From CAVPMW01 sp963706515 (GTDB lineage: Bacteria > Chloroflexota > Anaerolineae > Anaerolineales > UBA4823): a DNA stretch of 64,000 nt. The notes beneath the pieces were generated by a model that was not told the DNA's origin, ran no database searches, and saw nothing but the letters and a program-made list of their open reading frames with translations. The position numbers and the translations under genes are program-made. Below are positions 8,639-17,723 of the stretch, piece by piece; position 1 is the stretch's first letter; each line of letters starts with the position of its first letter. Where the stretch lies: contig CAVPMW010000018.1 of NCBI GenBank assembly GCA_963706515.1, positions 124,001-188,000 of the forward strand, given 5' to 3'.

Positions 8639-10392
8639 ATGGCAGAACAAACTCTTGAAACTACCGACGAGCTTGTCACTCATTTCCCTGAAGCAGTCAC
8701 CCCGGACACACGCAAAGGCTACAGCGGGTATGTGATCAAAGCCAATCAATTGATCGAAGTCGCTACTTACCTGCGCGACGAGTTAGGCTACGACTATCTT
8801 TCATCGGTAACCGGGGTAGACTACCTTCCAGAAGGATTTATGGAGGTGGTTTATCACCTGTATCAAACCACCGGCGGTCAGGGATTGGCATTGTAAGGTC
8901 CAGACACCGCGTGAAGACGCGACCGTACCGAGCCTGGTCCCTGTCTATCCTGGGGCAGAGTTCCAGGAACGCGAAGCCTGGGATCTGCTCGGAATCCGGT
9001 TCGAAGGGCATCCCGACCTCAGGCGAATCTTATTGTGGGAAGGATTTGAAGGTTATCCTCTCCGCAAAGATTGGCAAGAAGCATATTACGAAGAAGAAGG
9101 GAAGCCGTTTAAAAGCCGCTGGCCTGAAGGACGTGCATACCGGATAGAAGAGAAGAATCCCTTTGCTAAGAATGTTCATTATCCACCCGGCTTCAATCCC
9201 GAAACCTGGATCCCGGAAGGGGATAATGCCCTGTATGCCATGCTGAACAGGATTAAAGCAGATTATGAAGCGAAGGTCAGTGATGGTCTGCACACCGACC
9301 TGGTGATTGTCAATTTAGGCCCGCAGCATCCCTCCACGCATGGCGTTTTCCGGATGGTTTTATTGCTTGGACGGCGAGCAAATTGTGGCGCTCAAGCCGG
9401 TTGTGGGTTATCTGCACCGCAATCACGAAAAAATTGGTGAGCGGAATGCCTTCTTAATGAACATGCCTTTCACCGACCGCCTGGATTATCTCTCCTCGAT
9501 GAGCAACAACTTTGGGTATGCGCTTGCAGTCGAAAAGCTCATGGGGATCAAACCGCCGGAGAGAGCGGAATACCTGCGGGTCATCATGGCCGAGATGACC
9601 CGGATTACCAACCACCTGTTTGCTGTCGGCTCGCTGCTGAACGACCTCGGCGCTTTTTTTACGCCGATGCTGTATGCCCTGGAAGAACGCGAGCTGATAT
9701 TGGATGTTTTTGAGGCCGTCACCGGGGCGCGCATGATGTGCAATTATTTCCGCTTTGGAGGCGTCGCCCGTGACCTTCCTGAGGGTGTTTATAAGCGCAT
9801 CTACGATCTGGTTTATGAACGGCTGCCAAGGCGAGTGGACGAGCTGGATGCTTTTCTGACGAACAATGAAATCGTTCGCTCGCGCGGTCAGGGCGTTGGG
9901 GTGCTCACCCCGGAACAAGCTATAGCATACTCAGCGGCTGGACCCATGCTGCGCGCTTCCGGAGTCCCATACGACGTCCGCCGGGCAGATCCCTATGGAA
10001 TTTACGACCGTTTCGAGTTCGACGTTGCCGTGCGCTACCATGGCGATGTGTACGATCGCTATCTGATCCGGATCGACGAAATGCGCCAGAGTCTGCGCAT
10101 CCTGCAGCAGGCGGTGCGCGATATACCGGAAGGTCCCATCCAGGAGGGTAAACCCCAATACCAGGTGCGTGTACCGGCGGGTGAATCTTATGGACGGGTC
10201 GAAGGACCCAAAGGCGAGCTGGGCTTTTATGTGGTCTCCACTGGCAAGCCTAATCCCTGGCGTTATCACGTACGTGCACCCTCATTCATCAACCTGACAG
10301 CTTATGAGCCAATGCCATCGGAAATAAAGTTGCTGATCTCGGTGAGCATCCTGGGCTCAATCGATATCGTACTGGGCGAAACGGATCGTTGA
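8639..10392 (+). CDS. nuoCD: Fused NADH-quinone oxidoreductase subunit C/D (two frameshifts)
   Basis: NuoC (30-kDa, residues about 1-190) and NuoD (49-kDa) are read as one protein. NuoC has YDYLSSVTGVDYL and, after removal of T8894, EREAWDLLGIRFEGHPDLRR and YPLRKDW. The same frame runs without a stop through IPEGDNALYAMLNRIKADYE into NuoD (NLGPQHPSTHGVFRMV). A second extra base, one G at 9369-9370, must be removed to give LLLDGEQIVALKPVVGYLHR. The end LGSIDIVLGETDR is the NuoD terminus. No CxxC pairs of [NiFe] hydrogenases are present, so this is true complex I rather than a group 4 hydrogenase. The two indels sit in normal-looking codons and look like read errors. Confidence 0.92.
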
Positions 10393-10423
10393 TTACTCAC
10401 AGATAGGAAAACGGAGCAGAGTT

Positions 10424-11035
10424 ATGGATGGAAAAGGGATCTTCAAGGGAATGCAGGTTACCCTGAAACGTTTTCTGATAACCTATCTGGATGACATCCG
10501 CTGGTGGGGAAAACGGTATTACACGCCGGAAGGGATTGCTCACCGGCAGAGTAAAGATGCCCAAGGGATTTTTACAATCCAGTATCCCGATGAGAAAATG
10601 CCGGTTCCGGAGGAATTCCGGTATACTCCATTCCTGCTCTATGAAGTAGATGAATCCGGCGAAAAACATGACCGGTGTACTTCGTGTGGGATATGTGCTA
10701 AAGTATGTCCACCTCAGTGCATATGGATTGTGCGCACCAATGATCCGAATACGGGCAGACCTGTCCCAGAGCCTGCTGAATTCTATATCGATGTCGATAT
10801 CTGTATGAACTGCGGGTTGTGTGCCGAGTACTGCCCGTTCGATGCGATTAAAATGGACCATGATTATGAGCTTTCGGTCTACAACCGGCACCAAAAAAAC
10901 ATCTACGACAAAGACCGCCTCTCTAAACCGGTGAGCTATTATGCCGAGATTCGCCCGGCGAATTATGAACGAGAAGAGAGAGCGCGTGCAGAGGCGGAGG
11001 CTGCTAAAGCAGCGCGCAAGGCGCAAACCGCCTGA
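10424..11035 (+). CDS. nuoI: NADH-quinone oxidoreductase subunit I
   Basis: A 203-residue, 8Fe-type ferredoxin subunit carrying clusters N6a and N6b. The two motifs are CTSCGICAKVCPPQC and CMNCGLCAEYCPFDA, each CxxCxxCxxxCP. The N-terminal FKGMQVTLKRFL helix and the highly charged C-terminal tail (ERARAEAEAAKAARKAQ) are normal for the subunit; the tail is somewhat long. It follows nuoCD by 31 bases. NuoH, which usually separates D and I, is missing here. Confidence 0.94.
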   Translation: MDGKGIFKGMQVTLKRFLITYLDDIRWWGKRYYTPEGIAHRQSKDAQGIFTIQYPDEKMPVPEEFRYTPFLLYEVDESGEKHDRCTSCGICAKVCPPQCIWIVRTNDPNTGRPVPEPAEFYIDVDICMNCGLCAEYCPFDAIKMDHDYELSVYNRHQKNIYDKDRLSKPVSYYAEIRPANYEREERARAEAEAAKAARKAQTA

Positions 11036-11062
11036 TTCTATGAGAGATTATGGAAGGAATTT

Positions 11063-12147
11063 ATGGCTGATGGATTAACGGTTTCAAATGAAAATATCCT
11101 GGCAGCGTTGAGCAGGGTCCAGGAGCCTGAATTACACAAGGACCTGGTGACTTTGAATATGATCCAGGATATAAAGATAAACCGTGGAAAAGTAAGCTTT
11201 ACGATCGTGCTTACTACTCCCGCATGCCCGCTGCGCAACCAGATTGAGCAGCAGTCCCGCCAGGCTGTTTTATCGATCCCAGGGGTCGAGGAAGTGGACA
11301 TAAAAATGGAAGCAAATGTCCCTTCGGATGGGCGCTCGCGGGTCTGGTCGATCTACCTATCCGCAATGCTGTGGCGATTGCCTCCGGGAAAGGCGGTGTA
11401 GGGAAAAGCACGGTTGCAGTAAATGTTGCCGTCGTGTTGGCGCAAAGCGGCGCCAGGGTAGGCTTGATGGACGCCGATATCTACGGACCGAATGTGCCTA
11501 CGATGATGGGCTTGGATCAGCTTCCTGTTCCCCAGGCTGGAAAGCTGATCCCGGCAGAAGCCTATGGGGTCAAGGTGATGTCGATCGGGTTTATGGTGAA
11601 ACCCAACCAGCCGCTCATCTGGCGGGGACCCATGCTGCACTCCGCCATCCGCCAGTTCCTCACGGATGTAGCCTGGGGTGAGCTGGATTACCTCATCGTA
11701 GATCTCCCACCGGGGACCGGCGATGCGCCGTTGAGCCTGGCGCAATCTCTGCCTCTTTCCGGAGGAGTCATCGTGACCTTACCCCAGCTCGTCTCACAGG
11801 AAGATGCCCGGCGCAGCCTCGAGATGTTTCGCCAACTTAACGTGGATGTACTCGGAGTTGTCGAAAACATGAGCTACCTGGAGCTTCCCGATGGGACCCG
11901 CATGGATATTTTTGGCAGCGGTGGCGGGCAGCAGTTAGCCGAGCAAGCTGGCGTCCCGTTCATTGGAGCAATTCCAATCGACCCGGCAGTGCGCACAGGC
12001 GGTGATAACGGCATCCCAGTCGTAATTGCCGATCCGGAAATCCCGGTTGCGCACGCTTTAAGGTCGATCTCTGAGGATATTGCTGCCCGGGTCAGTGTAT
12101 CCGCCCTGTCTCAATCCAATTTCATCCCGATAAATCTTGTCGGCTAA
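11063..12147 (+). CDS. mrp: Mrp/Ind1-type P-loop Fe-S carrier ATPase (one frameshift)
   Basis: An N-terminal MIP18/DUF59 domain (AALSRVQEPELHKDLVTLNM, TTPACPLRNQIE) is joined to a P-loop ATPase with ASGKGGVGKSTVAVN, GLMDADIYGPN and DLPPGTGDAPLSL. One base is missing near 11340; restoring it links GRSRGLVDLPIRNAVAIASG. The protein is about 361 residues. Mrp proteins deliver Fe-S clusters, and the mitochondrial member Ind1/NUBPL is needed for complex I assembly, which fits the position directly behind nuoI. The usual CxxC in the ENMSY region is absent (it reads ENMSYLELPDGTRMDIFGSG), so cluster binding would need another ligand set. Confidence 0.92.
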
Positions 12148-12212
12148 AGGACTCAGTCTCGTCTCCTGGATGGATCAGCAGGCGTCATCTCTAAACGGAT
12201 GGTAAATAATTT

Positions 12213-13301
12213 ATGGAAGATCCTTACATTGTCGGTATTCGTTTTCAAAAAACCGGAAAGGTTTATCATTTTGACGCAAGCTCCCAGGCAGATATCCAGC
12301 TTGGTGATTTTGCCATCGTAGATACCAGTCGTGGTCGCCAGCTGGGTGAAGTCGTCCAAATTATCCCGAACCCGACCTCTCCTCCAGAAGGTAATTGGAA
12401 ATCGATTACGCGGCGGGCAACTCCTCGCGACCTGGTACTGCGCCAGATCTGGCAGAAAAAAGAGCTCGAAGCTATGATCAACTGCCGGGCACGCCTGGCG
12501 GAGCTCGGTATCGAGGGGGTGAAGATCGTCGCAGCCGAATTCTCCTTCGATGGGACCGTGCTCTCGTTCCTTTACAGCACAGAGGGTGAAGGAAAAATAG
12601 ACTTGCGCAACCTGCGCCGCGCCATGCAGCGTATTTATCCGCGCCCCCAGATCGATATGCGCCAGATTGGCCCGCGGGATGTTGCCAAACACCTGGGAGG
12701 GATGGGCGCCTGCGGCCTCGAAACACGCTGCTGTTCCATGTTCTTGACCGAATTCAGCCCAATCTCGATAAAGATGGCAAAAGACCAAGGGATATCACTC
12801 TCTCCCACTGAGATTACCGGAATGTGCGGGCGGCTCCGCTGCTGCCTGGTGTACGAGTACGAACAATACGTAGAGGCCCGAAAAAGTCTCCCCAAACGCA
12901 ACAAGCACGTTATCACCCCGAAAGGGGAGGGGAAAGTCGTCGATGTACTGCCCCTCAAACAAACAGTTATTGTCCAATTCGAAGATGGTCTGCAGCACGA
13001 ATTTAGTAATATCGACCTTCAGCCCTGGGATGAGCTTGAGGCTTTGCGGAGAAAATCTCAACAGCCATGCGATCGGCACGAATCCGGAGGCTGTAATTGC
13101 AACAAAAATGAGGCTCCAACCGCGGCTGTTGCCGCTGGAGATGAGCACACCCTCGAAGCCAGGTCGGACAGGGATGAGACGCAACTTGCTGATGATGATC
13201 TGGCTCTTCCGTACGCCAGTGAGCAAACGAAACCCCACTACAACCCAAAAGCCAATCAGCGCAGGTTCAAGAAAAAAGGCAAGAAGAAACGCTCTCCATG
13301 A
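12213..13301 (+). CDS. PSP1 domain protein (YaaT/RicT-like)
   Basis: A 362-residue cytosolic protein. The PSP1 region includes GDFAIVDTSRGRQLGEVVQI and AEFSFDGTVLSFLYS, and the Cys-rich core GMGACGLETRCCSMFL followed by TGMCGRLRCCLVYEYEQY is the family signature. In Bacillus the homologue RicT forms a Fe-S-containing complex affecting RNase Y and development; in this lineage the role is unproven. The C-terminus from about residue 275 is low complexity and ends in a basic FKKKGKKKRSP. It follows mrp by 65 bases and its stop overlaps the next start as ATGA. Confidence 0.88.
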   Translation: MEDPYIVGIRFQKTGKVYHFDASSQADIQLGDFAIVDTSRGRQLGEVVQIIPNPTSPPEGNWKSITRRATPRDLVLRQIWQKKELEAMINCRARLAELGIEGVKIVAAEFSFDGTVLSFLYSTEGEGKIDLRNLRRAMQRIYPRPQIDMRQIGPRDVAKHLGGMGACGLETRCCSMFLTEFSPISIKMAKDQGISLSPTEITGMCGRLRCCLVYEYEQYVEARKSLPKRNKHVITPKGEGKVVDVLPLKQTVIVQFEDGLQHEFSNIDLQPWDELEALRRKSQQPCDRHESGGCNCNKNEAPTAAVAAGDEHTLEARSDRDETQLADDDLALPYASEQTKPHYNPKANQRRFKKKGKKKRSP

Positions 13302-14095
13302 CGACCCAAAACGTGCCTGTCCGCCAAACAGATGTAAAACCAGCCCATACCACCAACACTCAACCGGATGCTCCTTTAGAGCCCGGAGTCTGGGATACAC
13401 AGCAGCGCATCCTGGTAATCCTGGCTCATCCGGACGACCCTGAGTTTTTCTGTGGGGCAACGCTCGCACGCTGGACCAATGCAGGGCATGAAGTCATCTA
13501 CTGGCTGCTAACTTGCGGGGATAAAGGGACGAGCGATCGAGACCTTGAATCCGATCGATTGTGCAGCTTGCGGCAGTCCGAACAGCGTGCGGCAGCCTCG
13601 GTTTTGGGGGTAAAAGAAGTCCATTTCCTAAACTATCCCGATGGATACCTGGTTCCAGATCTCAATCTGCGCCGGGAGGTCACGCGCATTATCCGCTTGA
13701 TCCGTCCGGATATATTAGTCACTTGCGATCCGACCACGCTCTTCATTGGTGACAACCGGCTCAACCATCCTGACCATCGTGCTTGCGGTCAGGCTGTGCT
13801 GGACGCGGTTTATCCCGCGGCACGCGACCATTTGAACTTCATAGAGCTCTGGCGAGACGAGCACCTGGAGCCACATATCGTCCGTGAAGTCTGGGTAAGC
13901 GGCACCCTGGACCCAAATGTCCACGTTGATGCGACCGATCTGTGGGAAACCAAGATCAACGCCCTATACGAGCACCGCAGCCAGATCGGTGAGCCTGCTG
14001 AGTTAGCCGAACGGATGCGAGCCAGATTGGCGCCGGAAAGCTCTCCTGAATTTCCAAAATATGAAGAGGTTTTTCGCAGGATTGTGCTTGGGTAG
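13298..14095 (+). CDS. PIG-L/LmbE-family zinc deacetylase
   Basis: A 265-residue hydrolase. AHPDDPEFFCGATLA is the metal-binding HPDD motif and NHPDHRACGQAVLDAVYPAA supplies the second HxxH-like site. The family removes acetyl groups from GlcNAc-containing molecules (MshB, BshB, PIG-L). The first 30 residues are polar and not conserved; a later start is possible, but the ATGA overlap with the PSP1 gene supports 13298. The next gene starts right after the stop. Its substrate is unknown; a thiol-sugar such as bacillithiol or mycothiol is one option, but no partner genes are seen. Confidence 0.9.
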   Translation: MTTQNVPVRQTDVKPAHTTNTQPDAPLEPGVWDTQQRILVILAHPDDPEFFCGATLARWTNAGHEVIYWLLTCGDKGTSDRDLESDRLCSLRQSEQRAAASVLGVKEVHFLNYPDGYLVPDLNLRREVTRIIRLIRPDILVTCDPTTLFIGDNRLNHPDHRACGQAVLDAVYPAARDHLNFIELWRDEHLEPHIVREVWVSGTLDPNVHVDATDLWETKINALYEHRSQIGEPAELAERMRARLAPESSPEFPKYEEVFRRIVLG

Positions 14096-15031
14096 ATGGC
14101 TGTCGACAGCGGTCTGCACAAAGGCCTTTCGTTTACAGACCCACCCCAACGCGTGGTCTCGTTGGTCCCTTCGCTCACAGAGAGCTTATTCGATCTGGGG
14201 TTTGGCAGCTCTCTCGTAGGAGCTACTGACTACTGTGTAGAGCCCGCAGATGGGGTTGCCAATCTCCAGCGGGTGGGCGGAACAAAAAATCCCCGAGTAG
14301 AAGATATTCTCGCGCTGAAGCCAGATCTGGTACTGGCGAACCAGGAAGAAAACAGCCCGCAAACGGTCGAGGCGCTGGAAGCTGCCGGGATCAGGGTCTG
14401 GGTTAGCTTTCCCCGCTCGGTGCACGGCGCGATGGACGTGCTTTGGGTCCTGGTAGGAATTTATCGGGATAAGCAAGCCGCAATCAAGCTGGAAACAATC
14501 GAGTTATCTTTGGGCTGGTTAGAGCAATCTGCAACTGGACAAACAGGGAAGCGATATTTCTGTCCAATCTGGTACGAAGCCAAATCTTCTACCGAGCAAT
14601 GGTGGATGACCTTTAACCAAAACACGTACTGCCACGATCTGTTGCGGCTGTGCGGCGGGGAGAACGTGTTCGCCTGGCGCGAAAGACGCTATCCTCTCAA
14701 AGCAGATTTAGGGTTGGCAGCCTCCGTAGATCCTTCAGGGAAAGATACCCGCTATCCTCGAGTGACAACCGCGGAAATCTGCGCGGCCGATCCCGAGATC
14801 ATCCTGCTGCCGAGCGAGCCTTACTCATTCACTGCGGTAGACCGGGACATTCTCCTGGAAGTATTTGCGGATACAACTGCCGGCAGGCAGAAGCAAGTGT
14901 TTTTACTCGATGGCAGCCTCATCACCTGGCACGGCACCCGACTGGCACGCTCCCTCCAGGTTCTCCCCGAATATTTCCGCCCCAAAATCGGTAGAAACGG
15001 CTCAGCTTTGTATAGGCTTCAATCAACTTGA
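14096..15031 (+). CDS. BtuF/TroA-like helical-backbone binding protein
   Basis: A 311-residue protein of the helical-backbone metal receptor superfamily: PQRVVSLVPSLTESLFDLG, LVGATDYCVEP, VGGTKNPRVEDILALKPDLV and a C-terminal LLDGSLITWHGTRLA. The family binds cobalamin, haem, siderophores or metals for ABC importers. There is no signal peptide or lipobox and no permease or ATPase next to it, so it may be a cytosolic relative. The start follows the deacetylase stop directly. Confidence 0.82.
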   Translation: MAVDSGLHKGLSFTDPPQRVVSLVPSLTESLFDLGFGSSLVGATDYCVEPADGVANLQRVGGTKNPRVEDILALKPDLVLANQEENSPQTVEALEAAGIRVWVSFPRSVHGAMDVLWVLVGIYRDKQAAIKLETIELSLGWLEQSATGQTGKRYFCPIWYEAKSSTEQWWMTFNQNTYCHDLLRLCGGENVFAWRERRYPLKADLGLAASVDPSGKDTRYPRVTTAEICAADPEIILLPSEPYSFTAVDRDILLEVFADTTAGRQKQVFLLDGSLITWHGTRLARSLQVLPEYFRPKIGRNGSALYRLQST

Positions 15032-15051
15032 GCCGGACAAGCACTATGCTC

Positions 15052-15077
15052 TTGACGATCCTGATCGATGGTATACT
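15052..15077 (+). promoter_or_regulatory. Possible promoter of the GntR-korAB unit
   Basis: TGGTATACT (15069-15077) is an extended -10. A TTGACG lies at 15052 but only 14 bases away, too close for a standard -35. The following 50 bases up to ATG 15134 are very AT-rich and hold an imperfect dyad (TTAATT ... AATTAA) that could bind the regulator. Confidence 0.4.
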
Positions 15078-15133
15078 ATTCACACGAATAATCAGATTAA
15101 TTGCATAAATAAGTTTAATAATTAAAATAGCTT

Positions 15134-15856
15134 ATGCAGCAGATATTAACTTCAGAGTTTCTCCAATACCTTGCCTCCGCCGGGACAGAATTGCCGGCAG
15201 ATGGGGATATTAACCAGCTGCCCTCCCTGACTGAAATCAGCGGCGAGCTCGGGATCGGTGTAGCCAGTCTACGGGAACAATTAGAAGTCGCTGAAGCGCT
15301 TGGCTTCGTCGAAGTTCGCCCGCGTACTGGCATCCGCCGGTTGCCTTACTCATTCACTCCGGCAGTCAGTCAGAGTCTCGGCTATGCACTTGAGCTCGAC
15401 CGTAATTATTTCGAGGCCTTTGCCCAATTGCGCAACCAGGTAGAAGCTGCATTCTGGTACCAGGCAGTGGAACGATTAACCCCAGCCGACCATTCCCTGC
15501 TCCAAAATTTGATGGAACGGGCATGGAAAAAGCTGGCTGGTGAGCCGATCCATATCCCGCATAACGAACATCGTTTGCTCCATCTGACGATATTCAGCCG
15601 TCTCGACAACCCATTCGTCCAGGGAATTTTGGAAGCTTACTGGCAGGCATACGAGACAGTTGGCTTAAACGTTTATGCCGATTACGACTATCTGCAGAAA
15701 GTATGGCAATACCACCAGGAGATGGTCGATGCGATTGGCCGGGGCGATTTTGCCAGCGGTTACACTGCCCTGATCCAGCACACAGACCTGATCTACCACC
15801 GTCCGTCAGCAGCTCGTCTGGAGCCGGCTGCCGGGTCTGGACAGACATTAGACTAA
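15134..15856 (+). CDS. GntR-family regulator with FCD domain
   Basis: A 240-residue FadR-type repressor. The winged helix spans about 20-75 (LPSLTEISGELGIGVASLRE, LGFVEVRPRTGIRR) and the all-helical FCD domain about 90-230, with His residues (HNEHRLLHLTIF, YHQEM) in the places that usually bind metal or acid ligand. FCD regulators sense organic acids or acyl-CoA. It ends 22 bases before korA on the same strand, so control of the oxidoreductase and itself is a fair inference. Confidence 0.88.
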   Translation: MQQILTSEFLQYLASAGTELPADGDINQLPSLTEISGELGIGVASLREQLEVAEALGFVEVRPRTGIRRLPYSFTPAVSQSLGYALELDRNYFEAFAQLRNQVEAAFWYQAVERLTPADHSLLQNLMERAWKKLAGEPIHIPHNEHRLLHLTIFSRLDNPFVQGILEAYWQAYETVGLNVYADYDYLQKVWQYHQEMVDAIGRGDFASGYTALIQHTDLIYHRPSAARLEPAAGSGQTLD

Positions 15857-15878
15857 ACCTAGACGCTAAGGAGAACCT

Positions 15879-17723
15879 ATGTCCGCAATGCAACCTGTAG
15901 CTGAAAAGGAGTTCGCCCAAGACATCGCCTCAGCGGTGAACGATTTTTCCATCACAGTATGTACTGTCAATGGCTCAGGGAGCCAGACTTCGAACCTGAC
16001 CCTCCTGAGAGCGCTGTTCAAGATGGGAATTCCTGTCTCCGGGAAAAACTTGTTTCCTTCCAATATCCAGGGATTACCCACTTATTACACGATCCGGGTG
16101 AGTAAAGATGGGTTCCTGGCTCGCCAGGATGATTCCGAGATCGTAATTGCCATGAACCCTGCGACATTCCAGCACGATCTGGAGCTGCTGTGTCCAGGTG
16201 GGGTATTTATTTACCCCGACGACGCTCGTTTCAATGTCACCCGCGATGATGTCTATCCATACACCATGCCTGTAAAACGCCTGACCCAGGAATCCGACGC
16301 TCCTTCCAGCCTGCGAGACTATGTGGCGAATATGGTCTATGTCGGCGTCCTGGCGCATTTGATTAACATCGACCTGGACAAGATATACCAGGCGCTGGAT
16401 TTCCACTTCAAAAGTAAGGCCAAGCCTATTGAGCTGAACTTCGGTGTGGTCAAAGCAGCCTATGACTGGGCAGTGGAAAACCTGACAAAAACGGATCCCT
16501 TCCACGTTGAGAAAATGGACGCGACCCGCGATTACATCATGGCAGACGGGAACACTGCCGCTGCTCTGGGGGCAATTTACGGCGGCGTCCACCTGGTGTC
16601 CTGGTATCCAATCACACCTGCTACCAGCCTGGCTGAGACGATCCACGAATATTTACCGAAACTCCGGAAGGATCCGGAGACCGGTAAAAACACTTTCGTC
16701 GTCTTGCAAGCGGAAGACGAGCTCGCCGCGATCGGCATGGCTGTCGGCGGCGGATGGGCTGGTCTGCGGGCAATGACCTCAACCTCCGGTCCTGGCTTGA
16801 GTTTGATGACCGAATACGCTGGCTTAGCCTATTTCACCGAGGTCCCGATTGTTGTGTGGGATATCCAGCGAGTCGGACCCAGTACAGGATTGCCCACACG
16901 AACCTCGCAGGGCGATGTGATCTTCACCCACTTTATGGGTCACGGCGATACGCAGAACATCATCCTCTTACCTGGATCGGTGAACGAATGCTTTGAGTTC
17001 GGATGGCGAGCTTTCGATATTGCCGAACGCATACAAACACCCGTGTTTGTACTTTCAGATCTGGACCTGGGAATGAATCAGTGGATGACACCTCCCTTCC
17101 GCTACCCCGAGGTTCCCATGGACCGCGGAAAAATCCTGTGGGAAGGCGACCTGGAGCGGCTGAATGGAGAGTGGCACCGCTATAAAGATATCGATGGGGA
17201 TGGAATTCCCTATCGCACTCTCCCCGGTAATCGCCATCCACGAGCCGCCTATTTTACCCGAGGCTCAGGTCACAACGCAGAGGCTAACTACACAGAGGAC
17301 AACGAGGTCTGGCATGATTTACTCGACCGCCTCAAAAAGAAATTTGAGACCGCCCGCGGTTTTGTCCCCAAACCCGTAGCTGAATCAATGGATGACGCCC
17401 GAGTAGGAATTATCTCCTATGGATCTACCGAGACGGCAATTCAAGAAGCCCGTCACCAATTGGCTGAGAGGGGTTTCCCAACAGATTTTCTACGGGTTCG
17501 GGCGATCCCATTTACCGCAGAAATTGGGGAATTCATCCGCCAGCATGACTACATCTACGTAGTCGAAATGAACCGGGACGGTCAGATGAATATGCTTCTT
17601 CAGCTGGAATATCCAGACCTGGCAACCAGCTTGATTTCAATCGCCTATACCGATGGGCTTTCATTCACAGCCCGCATCGTGCGGGAAGCCATCCTGGCCA
17701 AGGAGGATCAGCGCAATGGATAA
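15879..17723 (+). CDS. korA: 2-oxoacid:ferredoxin oxidoreductase, fused gamma-alpha subunit
   Basis: A 614-residue subunit. Residues 1-190 are the gamma domain (TVNGSGSQTSNLTLLRALFK, GKNLFPSNIQGLPTYYTIR). The alpha part follows with GNTAAALGAIYGG, SWYPITPATSLAETIHEYLP and AEDELAAIGMAVGGGWAGLR, then a C-terminal domain II with ISYGSTETAIQEA. SWYPITPATS is the 2-oxoacid-binding motif. With KorB it oxidatively decarboxylates a 2-oxoacid plus CoA and reduces ferredoxin, or runs in reverse. The substrate could be 2-oxoglutarate or a related acid. A strong AAGGAGA precedes the start. It overlaps korB by 8 bases. Confidence 0.93.
   Translation: MSAMQPVAEKEFAQDIASAVNDFSITVCTVNGSGSQTSNLTLLRALFKMGIPVSGKNLFPSNIQGLPTYYTIRVSKDGFLARQDDSEIVIAMNPATFQHDLELLCPGGVFIYPDDARFNVTRDDVYPYTMPVKRLTQESDAPSSLRDYVANMVYVGVLAHLINIDLDKIYQALDFHFKSKAKPIELNFGVVKAAYDWAVENLTKTDPFHVEKMDATRDYIMADGNTAAALGAIYGGVHLVSWYPITPATSLAETIHEYLPKLRKDPETGKNTFVVLQAEDELAAIGMAVGGGWAGLRAMTSTSGPGLSLMTEYAGLAYFTEVPIVVWDIQRVGPSTGLPTRTSQGDVIFTHFMGHGDTQNIILLPGSVNECFEFGWRAFDIAERIQTPVFVLSDLDLGMNQWMTPPFRYPEVPMDRGKILWEGDLERLNGEWHRYKDIDGDGIPYRTLPGNRHPRAAYFTRGSGHNAEANYTEDNEVWHDLLDRLKKKFETARGFVPKPVAESMDDARVGIISYGSTETAIQEARHQLAERGFPTDFLRVRAIPFTAEIGEFIRQHDYIYVVEMNRDGQMNMLLQLEYPDLATSLISIAYTDGLSFTARIVREAILAKEDQRNG

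Noticed and set aside
9340..10392. NuoD as large subunit of a group 4 [NiFe] hydrogenase
   Set aside because: None of the two CxxC nickel motifs is present, and the GPQHPSTHG start is that of complex I.
12795..13469. Long antisense frames under PSP1 and other GC-rich genes
   Set aside because: Shadows of codon use; no ribosome sites and implausible composition.
14096..15031. Complete cobalamin ABC importer
   Set aside because: No permease or ATPase gene is adjacent and the binding protein has no export signal.
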